From assembly GCF_022662575.1 (NCBI RefSeq), contig NZ_JALBFU010000001.1, positions 995,810 through 1,059,809 on the forward strand: DNA of 64,000 nt, given 5' to 3'. Positions 57,059-64,000 of the stretch are shown in pieces. The translations under genes and the position numbers were made by a program. The notes under the pieces were generated by a model, which did no database searches, was not told the DNA's origin, and worked only from the letters and a program-made list of their open reading frames with translations. How positions within the stretch are numbered: position 1 is the first letter of the stretch; each line of letters begins with the position of its first letter. The stretch is from Luteimonas aquatica (lineage in GTDB: Bacteria; Pseudomonadota; Gammaproteobacteria; Xanthomonadales; Xanthomonadaceae).

Positions 57059-58429
57059 TCACGCCGCGGGCGACGTGGCCCGGTACCAGTCGACCCGGCG
57101 GGTGATCACCATGATCGCGGCGAGGATCACGAACAGCAGTCCCGCGCCCATCACCAGCGCGTTGTCCTCGGAGACGAGCAGGCCGTAGAGGACCGCATAG
57201 AGCGCGGCCAGCATCGCCGCGAAACCGATGCCGCGGCCGACGCTGCGCAGCACCGTGCACAGATAGAAGCCGATCAGGCCGATGCAGGCCGCGCTCGCGC
57301 TCAGGTACGCCCAGGCGAAGTCGATGTGTTCCGACAGGCTGACCAGCAGCAGGAAGAAGATCGCCAGCGCCAGCCCCACCAGCCCGTACTGGATCGGGTG
57401 GATGCGCAGCTGCTTGATCAGCTCGAACATGAAGAATCCGACGAAGGTGAGCGCGACGAACAGCAGGCCGTACTTGCTGGCCCGGTCGGCCTGGGAATAG
57501 ACATTGACCGGCTCCACGAGCGAGACGCCGATCAGGTCCAGGCTGCCGGACGCTCCGGAGCCGAGCGCGGCGACACCGTCGGAGTCGATGCGGTTGCCGC
57601 GCAGGTACTGCGCCTGGGCGTTGCTCGCCAGCGAGGACACCTCCCAGTCGGCCTGGAATCCCGCGGCATCGATCTTGCGGCTGCGCGGCAGGAAGGCGCC
57701 GTTGAACTGCGGGTGCGGCCAGGCCGAGTCGAGCTTGATGGCGTTGCGGTCGCCCAGCGGCGCGAACGCGAACGCCTCGCTGCCGGTCAGCTCCGCCTGC
57801 AGCTTCGACGAGAACGCCACCCGCGTCCCCGCGGCGGGCGCCGCCAGCCGCACGTGCAGGCCCGGGCGGTCGCCCGCGCCGAGGCCGCGTTCGAGCTGGA
57901 CTTCCTTGCCGTCGATCCGCAGCTTCGGCACGCCGCGCAGGCCGCGCACGTCGGCGATCCCGTAGGCCAGCCAGGGGCGGCCGATCTTGCGCGGCAGATC
58001 GGGATTGGCGTCGCGCGGGATGAGCGCATCGAAACGCGCGTCCATCGTGCCGTCCAGCGTGAACATCCGTACCTCGTGCAGGCCGAGGCGGCGCGTGTAG
58101 GGCGCCATGCGCCCGGACAGCGCCAGCGACTTCGGGAAGAAGATCCACTGCCCGCTCTCGCCGTCGCGCTTGACCTTGCGCACCACCTTGCCGGCCTGGT
58201 TGGTCTCCTCCACCTCGATCGTTTCGGTGTAGGGCACCACCAGGACCGGCCCGGCCACGCCCTGGGCGCCGGCCTCGCTGCGCGCGATGGTCCCCACCGC
58301 CTCCTCGCGGTAGGCCTGCCGTTCGGAAATGGTGCCGCGGATCATGCTCAGTGGGATCAGGATCAGCAGCGTCAGCACGAAGACGATGAAGACCTTGAAG
58401 ATCGATGAGAACCTGGTGGCCAGTTGCAC
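57059..58429 (-). CDS. creD: inner-membrane protein CreD
   Basis: 456 aa from the GTG at 58429, which has GGAGGA five bases before it. N-terminal membrane segment (IFKVFIVFVLTLLILIPLSMI), a large periplasmic part (RGTISERQAYREEAVGTIARSEAGAQGVAGPVLVVPY) and a C-terminal bundle of about six helices. CreD is the main effector of the CreBC regulon; its action is not well defined (envelope, beta-lactam tolerance). It follows creC, and a perfect cre-tag lies upstream. Confidence 0.93.
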   Translation of the reverse strand: MQLATRFSSIFKVFIVFVLTLLILIPLSMIRGTISERQAYREEAVGTIARSEAGAQGVAGPVLVVPYTETIEVEETNQAGKVVRKVKRDGESGQWIFFPKSLALSGRMAPYTRRLGLHEVRMFTLDGTMDARFDALIPRDANPDLPRKIGRPWLAYGIADVRGLRGVPKLRIDGKEVQLERGLGAGDRPGLHVRLAAPAAGTRVAFSSKLQAELTGSEAFAFAPLGDRNAIKLDSAWPHPQFNGAFLPRSRKIDAAGFQADWEVSSLASNAQAQYLRGNRIDSDGVAALGSGASGSLDLIGVSLVEPVNVYSQADRASKYGLLFVALTFVGFFMFELIKQLRIHPIQYGLVGLALAIFFLLLVSLSEHIDFAWAYLSASAACIGLIGFYLCTVLRSVGRGIGFAAMLAALYAVLYGLLVSEDNALVMGAGLLFVILAAIMVITRRVDWYRATSPAA

Positions 58430-58495
58430 GGAAATCCTCCTTTGTCGTGTCGGGGAGAGGATTCCAGGCCCGCGCGGGGCGGCGATGGCGGCATG

Positions 58496-58511
58496 GTGAA
58501 GCGGAAGTGAA
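58496..58511 (-). promoter_or_regulatory. cre-tag (CreB binding site) before creD
   Basis: On the minus strand TTCAC-TTCCGC-TTCAC (58511-58496) equals the cre/blr-tag consensus TTCAC-N6-TTCAC. It lies between the creC stop and the creD GTG, 67 bp upstream of the start, so creD should be a CreB target with its own promoter. Confidence 0.88.
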
Positions 58512-58512
58512 G

Positions 58513-60000
58513 TCAGCCCCGCGGAAGTTCGGAACGCGCAAGCTCCGAACGCGGCAGCTCCAGGCTCGCCTGCGCGCCGCCGCCGGCGCGGTTGGCCAGC
58601 ACCGCGTGCCCGCCGTGCAGGTCGGCCACCTGGGCGACGAAGCACAGGCCCAGCCCGCTGCTGCGGCTGCCGCCGTCGGGGCGCGGCAGGGAATAGAAGC
58701 GCTCGAAGACGCGGCCGATGGCGTAGTCCGGAACGCCCGGGCCGCGGTCGCTCACGGCGATGCGCACGGATGCGCCCTCGATGCGCGCGTCCACCTCGAC
58801 GCGGCTGCCGCGCGGGGCGAAATCGATGGCGTTGTCGAACAGGTTCACCAGCGCCTGGCGCAGCAGGAAGCGGTCGCCGCGCACGGTCGCCGACGCGGCG
58901 GCCGGCAGCGCGATGTCGACGCCGGCGTGCACGGCGCGGTGCGCGACCTGCGCCGCCGCGTCCGCCAGCAGCGCATCCAGCGCGATCGTCTCCGGCTCCT
59001 CGATGCGCTGGCGATGCTCCACCGCCGCCAGCGCCAGCAGCTTGTCGATGGTCTGCGCCATCCGCTCGCCCTGCGCGCGGATCGCGGCGACGAAGCGCGC
59101 GCGGTCGGCCTCGGGCAGCGGCGGCTGTCCCGGCTGCGGCTCCAGCAGTTCGGCCGAGCCGCGGATCGCCGAGAGCGGGCTCTTCAGCTCGTGCGTCAGC
59201 GCATGCACGTACTGCTCGACGTACTGCTTGCCCTCCAGGCGCGCGCGCATGGTTTCCAGGGCGCGGCCCAGGTCGGCGAATTCGCCGGCCGGCACTTCGA
59301 AGCCGCGATCGGGCAGCTGCGCGCGCTCGCCGGCGGTGACCGCGTTCGCGTAGCGGCGCAATCCGCCGAGCTGGCGCGACAGCCACCAGGCGGCCAGCAG
59401 GCCCACCAGCAGCGCCGTTCCCAGCAGCACCAGCCCCCAGCGCAGCACCACCTGCTGGCTGCGGGCGATGAACGGCGCCAGCACCTGGTTGGGCTTGGCC
59501 ACGCTGAGCACGCCGACGATGCGGCCGTCGACGTCGCGGATCGGCGCGGCCACGTACATGACGCTGGTGCTGTCGTCGTCGGGGTCCAGGCGCGTGGAGC
59601 GCGCGCCGTACTTGCCGCGCAGGGTGAGATAGACGTCGTTCCAGCGCGAATAGTCCTTGCCGACGTCGCGTCCGGACGAATCGAACACCACCGTGCCGCG
59701 CGCGTCGGTGATGTAGACGCGATAGCTCACGCGCCCCTTCTTGAAGCCCCAGATGTCGGCGCCGACCTGGCGCCGCGCCAGCGCGCGCATGCGCTGGGCG
59801 AAACGCCCGTCGCCGATGGTGCCGGCGACGAAGTCGTCGCGGACCAGCTCGGCCAGGAGGTTGGCGGTATCCGCCAGCGTGTCCTCCACCGCCTGCCGCA
59901 CCCCCGGCTTGACCTGCTGCACGAACACGTTCGCCAGCAGCCAGCCGGCCAGCGCGACGATGAGGAAATAGCCCAGCAGGATGCGCAGGCCGATCTTCAT
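58513..60000 (-). CDS. creC: two-component sensor histidine kinase CreC
   Basis: 495 aa from the ATG at 60000. Transmembrane helix LGYFLIVALAGWLLANVF, periplasmic sensor domain to about residue 185 (GKDYSRWNDVYLTLRGKYGARSTR), second helix VLRWGLVLLGTALLVGLLAAWWL, HAMP, then H-box HALTHELKSPLSAIRGSAELL, N-box LVNLFDNAIDFAPRG and G-box SDRGPGVPDYAIGRVFERFYS. Senses an unknown envelope or metabolic signal; phosphorylates CreB. Confidence 0.94.
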   Translation of the reverse strand: MKIGLRILLGYFLIVALAGWLLANVFVQQVKPGVRQAVEDTLADTANLLAELVRDDFVAGTIGDGRFAQRMRALARRQVGADIWGFKKGRVSYRVYITDARGTVVFDSSGRDVGKDYSRWNDVYLTLRGKYGARSTRLDPDDDSTSVMYVAAPIRDVDGRIVGVLSVAKPNQVLAPFIARSQQVVLRWGLVLLGTALLVGLLAAWWLSRQLGGLRRYANAVTAGERAQLPDRGFEVPAGEFADLGRALETMRARLEGKQYVEQYVHALTHELKSPLSAIRGSAELLEPQPGQPPLPEADRARFVAAIRAQGERMAQTIDKLLALAAVEHRQRIEEPETIALDALLADAAAQVAHRAVHAGVDIALPAAASATVRGDRFLLRQALVNLFDNAIDFAPRGSRVEVDARIEGASVRIAVSDRGPGVPDYAIGRVFERFYSLPRPDGGSRSSGLGLCFVAQVADLHGGHAVLANRAGGGAQASLELPRSELARSELPRG

Positions 60001-60010
60001 GGATCGATCC

Positions 60011-60697
60011 TCATTGCGCCGCCCCGGCGGTCTCCAGCGAATAGCCCAGGCTGCGGTGGGTGCGGATCGGATCGGCATCCGGCGCGACCGCGCGCAGCTT
60101 GCCGCGCAGCGTCTTGACGTGGGTGTCGACGGTGCGGTCGCCGCTCTCCAGGGCGTCGCCCCAGACGCGGTCCATCAGCTGGGCGCGCGACAGCACCGCC
60201 CCCGGGCGCGCCAGCAGCGCGGCCAGCAGGCCGTACTCGTAGCGGGTCAGCTCCAGCGCCTGCCCGCGGTAGCGGATGCGCTTGCCCTCACCGTCGTGCT
60301 CGAAATCACCGTGCCGTTGCGGCGCCGCGGCGCCGGCGGCGAGCCGCCGCAGCACCACGCGCACCCGCGCCACCAGCTCGCGCGGCGAGAACGGCTTGAC
60401 CACGTAGTCGTCGGCGCCGAGCTCCAGCCCCAGCACGCGATCCATCTCGGCATCGCGCGCGGTGAGGAAGATCACCGGCAGGTCGCGCTCGCGGCGCAGT
60501 TCCCGGCACAGCGCGAAGCCGCCGATGTCGGGCAGGCCGACATCGAGGATGGCCAGGTCGAAGGCCTGCGCCTGCGCCGCCCGCAGCGCTTCGTGCCCCG
60601 CCAGGCAATGGGTCGCCGCGAAGCCCTCCGCGCGCAGCGCGTACAGCACGGTATCGGCGATGGCGCTTTCGTCTTCGACGAGGAGAATATGGGGCAT
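60011..60697 (-). CDS. creB: response regulator CreB
   Basis: 228 aa from the ATG at 60697 (MPHILLVEDESAIADTVLYALRAEGF). Phospho-Asp in AILDVGLPDIGG (residue about 51), ARDAEMDR and GADDYVVKPFSPREL, then an OmpR-type winged helix (LELTRYEYGLLAALLARPGAVLSRAQLMDRVWG). It binds TTCAC-type cre-tags, one of which is in front of creD. Ten bp separate it from creC. Confidence 0.93.
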   Translation of the reverse strand: MPHILLVEDESAIADTVLYALRAEGFAATHCLAGHEALRAAQAQAFDLAILDVGLPDIGGFALCRELRRERDLPVIFLTARDAEMDRVLGLELGADDYVVKPFSPRELVARVRVVLRRLAAGAAAPQRHGDFEHDGEGKRIRYRGQALELTRYEYGLLAALLARPGAVLSRAQLMDRVWGDALESGDRTVDTHVKTLRGKLRAVAPDADPIRTHRSLGYSLETAGAAQ

Positions 60698-60900
60698 GGC
60701 GGACCAGGCTGAGGGGACGATGGTCGCGGCCGCGATCGATCGGGAGCGCGGGCCGGAAGCCCGAAAATCCCACTTCCCGTCGTTCCGGCGCAAGCCGGGA
60801 GCATTCTGATGCTTCGCGCCCCTTCGGGCAAAATCCGCCCGGCGACCGGGATCGCGACGAAAACCGGTACGCTTTGCGCTCACGCCCCTCTCCGTCCCCC

Positions 60901-61764
60901 ATGAACTACCGCCACGCCTTCCATGCCGGCAACCACGCCGACGTGCTCAAGCACGTGGCGCTGCTGGCGATCCTCGACGCATTGCAGGAGAAGGAGGCCG
61001 GCTGCTTCGTGCTCGACACGCATGCGGGCCGCGGCCGCTACGCGCTGACCGGGGACGAAAGCCGCAAGACCGGCGAATCCGGCCTCGGCATCGCGCGCCT
61101 GGCCGCCGGCGGAGCGATGCCGCCCGCGGTGGCGCGCTATCTGCAGGCGGTGGCCGCGCACAACCCGCCCGGCGCCTGGGACGTGTACCCCGGCTCGCCG
61201 CTGCTGGCCGCCGACGCGCTGCGCGCGCAGGACCGCCTGGCCGCCTGCGAGCTCGAACCCGGCGAGGCGGCGGCGCTGAAGGCGCTGTTCGCCGCCGACC
61301 CGCGCGTGGCCGTGCACGCGCGCGACGGCTACGATGCGATCAAGGCGCTGCTGCCGCCGCGCGCGGGGGCCGTCCGCTACGCGCGCGGGCTGGTGCTGAT
61401 CGATCCGCCCTACGAGGCGCAGGACGCGGAGTACCCGCAGGTATTGCAGGCGCTGCAGGAGATCCTGGCGCGCTGGCCGCAGGCGGTGTGCGCCGTGTGG
61501 TACCCGATCAAGCGGCGCCGCAGCCTGCTGCCGTTCCTGCGCAAGGCCGCCGCCCTGCCCGCCCGGTCGGCCCTGGTGGCGGAGCTGCTGGTGCGTCGCG
61601 ACGACTCGCCGCTGCGCTTGAACGGCAGCGGCATGCTGCTGCTCAATCCGCCGTGGAAGCTCGAGGAGCGCCTGGCCCCCGCGTTGCCGGCACTGCAGCG
61701 GACGCTGGAAGAGGACCCGAACGCAGGCGCCTGGCGGCTGGAATTCCTGCGCGCGCCCGGCTAG
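60901..61764 (+). CDS. rlmJ: 23S rRNA (adenine(2030)-N6)-methyltransferase RlmJ
   Basis: 287 aa. MNYRHAFHAGNHADVLKHVALLAIL is the characteristic RlmJ start. The SAM region is FVLDTHAGRGRYAL, and the adenine-N6 catalytic motif DPPYE (about 172-176). C-terminal WYPIKRRRSLLPFLRK. It modifies naked 23S rRNA at A2030. Divergent from creB. Confidence 0.95.
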   Translation: MNYRHAFHAGNHADVLKHVALLAILDALQEKEAGCFVLDTHAGRGRYALTGDESRKTGESGLGIARLAAGGAMPPAVARYLQAVAAHNPPGAWDVYPGSPLLAADALRAQDRLAACELEPGEAAALKALFAADPRVAVHARDGYDAIKALLPPRAGAVRYARGLVLIDPPYEAQDAEYPQVLQALQEILARWPQAVCAVWYPIKRRRSLLPFLRKAAALPARSALVAELLVRRDDSPLRLNGSGMLLLNPPWKLEERLAPALPALQRTLEEDPNAGAWRLEFLRAPG

Positions 61765-61828
61765 CCGGGGCCGTCCCGGCGGCGAAGCCGGTATGCCAGA
61801 ATGGCGCTCCCGCAAGAAGCCCGATCCC

Positions 61829-62761
<933 letters not shown>

Positions 62762-62792
62762 GGTCCGCCGCGGCGCCCGGTCGCGGGGCGTC

Positions 62793-63800
62793 TCAGTAGC
62801 AGTCCCAGTGGTAGGCCACGCGGCTGAAATCGGCGCGCGCGAGGTCGTCCGGGTCGATGAAGAAGTTCGCCACCCCCGAGTCGCCCCACATCATGGCGTC
62901 GTCGCTGTCGAGCTGCAGCAGCAGCACGTGCCGGTCGCCGGGCGAACGCGGATCGCTCTGCGTGAATTCCGGGTAGCCGCCGAGCTTGCTGCCGAAGCGC
63001 TCCAGCGAATCGCCCACCGCCTCGTACAGCGCATCGCGCTCGACCTGCGGGTGCCTGGCCGCATAGTCCTCGATCAGCGTGTCGATCTCGGCACCGAGCA
63101 CGCCGGCGAGGCCGGCATCGTTGCGGCCGATGGTTTCGCTCTCCGGTCTGCCCTCGATGCGGCGCGGCTTGCCCGGATCGAAAGGCAGCGAATCGTTGGC
63201 TTCCAGCGCCGCCGCCGGCGGCGCGATTGCGGCGCGCGCCGACGGCTGCGGCCAGTAGACGACCCGGAAGTTCCGCTGCCGCGACAGCCCGCGCATCCCG
63301 TCCTTGCCCAGCGCGTCGATCTCGGCGCCGTACAGATCGTCGTGCGGAGTGAGGAAGAACTGCAGCAAACCCTGCCGCGGGTAGCCGTCCAGGCGCAGCC
63401 TGGCGAAATCCAGCTGCGCCAGCAGCACCATCGGCCGGCCTGCGGCATCCACGGGGTACGGACGCTCCGCGCTCCAGTAGGCGCGACCGCCGAGCTTGCT
63501 CGCCAGCGGATCGTCGTCCTGCGCAGCCAGCGGCGCGAAGGCCAGCCGCAGCACCGGACGGCGCGTGGCCTCCAGTGCCGGCAGCATCGGCGCCAGCAGC
63601 TCGCGCGCATGCCGCCTGGCCGCTTCGGCATCGGCGGCGGTGCGTCCGTCCGCCTTTTGTCCGGCTGCGGGCGCCGACGCGTCGGCCAGGGCTTTTCGGG
63701 CGGACAGATGCCGCAAACCGACATAGCCCAGCGCCACCAGCGCCGCGAGCACCGCCACCACGATCGCCGTCGACAGCAGGACCGCCGTTCCCGTCTTCAT
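62793..63800 (-). CDS. membrane-anchored DUF1963 (YwqG-like) protein
   Basis: 335 aa. One N-terminal membrane anchor (LLSTAIVVAVLAALVALGYVGL) and an Ala-rich linker, then a YwqG-type domain: SKLGGRAYWSAERPYPVDAAGRPMVLLAQLDFARL, LLQFFLTPHDDLYG, GSKLGGYPEFTQSDPRS, HVLLLQLDSDDAMMWGDSGVANFFI. Most YwqG proteins are soluble, so the anchor is unusual. Function unknown. Confidence 0.75.
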   Translation of the reverse strand: MKTGTAVLLSTAIVVAVLAALVALGYVGLRHLSARKALADASAPAAGQKADGRTAADAEAARRHARELLAPMLPALEATRRPVLRLAFAPLAAQDDDPLASKLGGRAYWSAERPYPVDAAGRPMVLLAQLDFARLRLDGYPRQGLLQFFLTPHDDLYGAEIDALGKDGMRGLSRQRNFRVVYWPQPSARAAIAPPAAALEANDSLPFDPGKPRRIEGRPESETIGRNDAGLAGVLGAEIDTLIEDYAARHPQVERDALYEAVGDSLERFGSKLGGYPEFTQSDPRSPGDRHVLLLQLDSDDAMMWGDSGVANFFIDPDDLARADFSRVAYHWDCY

Positions 63801-63961
63801 CGCGCCTGTTCCTTTGCCCTCCCGGGCCGGGCATCTTCCCCGCCCGCAGGGAGGCGGCGCAAGCCGGCCCGGCCGTGCGGGGCGGCGGCCCGGCTGCCGC
63901 CTTCCCGCGCGTTAGCGGCATGTAAAATCGGGCTTCACTCCGGCCGTGGCACCATCCGGCC

Positions 63962-64000
63962 ATGGCAGCACGCAACCGTCTTCCGCCCTGGCACGAGGAA
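63962..64000 (+). CDS. start of a further gene, cut by window end
   Basis: Only 13 codons are visible (MAARNRLPPWHEE), in an open plus-strand frame after an AT-richer stretch containing TGTAAAAT (63921-63928). Too little to identify. Confidence 0.4.
   Translation, partial: MAARNRLPPWHEE

Overview
The window is high-GC chromosomal DNA from a gammaproteobacterium, most likely of the Xanthomonadaceae/Lysobacteraceae (Lysobacter, Luteimonas or a relative). Evidence: the gene order tig-clpP-clpX-lon-hupB-tRNA-Val-tRNA-Asp-ppiD; an NAD-type isocitrate dehydrogenase; KdkA next to a family 9 glycosyltransferase; DUF6165; and a large protein ending in an XVIPCD-like domain, known from Xanthomonadales type IV secretion effectors. 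Genus is inferred from gene content only.

Layout. 1-6.5 kb: tail of a TgpA-type transglutaminase, an Slp lipoprotein, a TetR repressor divergent from a flavodoxin-fold quinone reductase, a HIT protein, then recR, ybaB and dnaX. 6.6-12.6 kb: tRNA-Ser(GGA), the SRP RNA, molybdopterin genes (moaE, D, C, A) running on from an MBL hydrolase and kdkA, and a divergent heptosyltransferase-like gene with a GNAT gene. 12.6-21.6 kb: DUF6165, tRNA-Ser(CGA), a PP2C phosphatase, the dnaQ-rnhA-methyltransferase / gloB-mltD cluster (E. coli-like order), fabI, a YCII protein and ppiD.

21.8-29.0 kb is a compact genomic island (about 7.2 kb) inserted at the 3' end of tRNA-Asp. It is bounded by a perfect 18-bp direct repeat, carries its integrase beside the tRNA, and has repeated AGTGTCCA arm-like sites at both ends. 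Its cargo is a same-strand run of XRE repressor, exported transglutaminase-like protein, exported orphan RHS-tip protein and a multi-pass membrane protein (a candidate toxin/immunity pair). It also has a divergent two-TM protein, a second tyrosine recombinase, a small RHH-like protein, several strong palindromes and a 0.9-kb hairpin-rich stretch without a convincing gene.

29-39.5 kb: two tRNAs, hupB, lon (with a good sigma-32 promoter match), clpX, clpP and tig, tRNA-Leu, an AraC regulator, a methyltransferase, a Bax-inhibitor-1 protein and a four-tRNA cluster (Pro, Arg, His, Lys). 39.5-48.3 kb: NhaC antiporter, the XVIPCD-type effector candidate, isocitrate dehydrogenase, an AhpD-like protein, glutaredoxin, a BepA-like protease and two small lipoproteins. 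48.3-55.2 kb: a phosphate/polyphosphate block (Pho box, phoB, phoR, ppk1, ppx) and a DUF533 protein. 55.3-64 kb: a GT4 glycosyltransferase with a PAP2 phosphatase, creB-creC-creD with a perfect cre-tag before creD, rlmJ, a DUF808 protein, a DUF1963-like protein and the first codons of a further gene.
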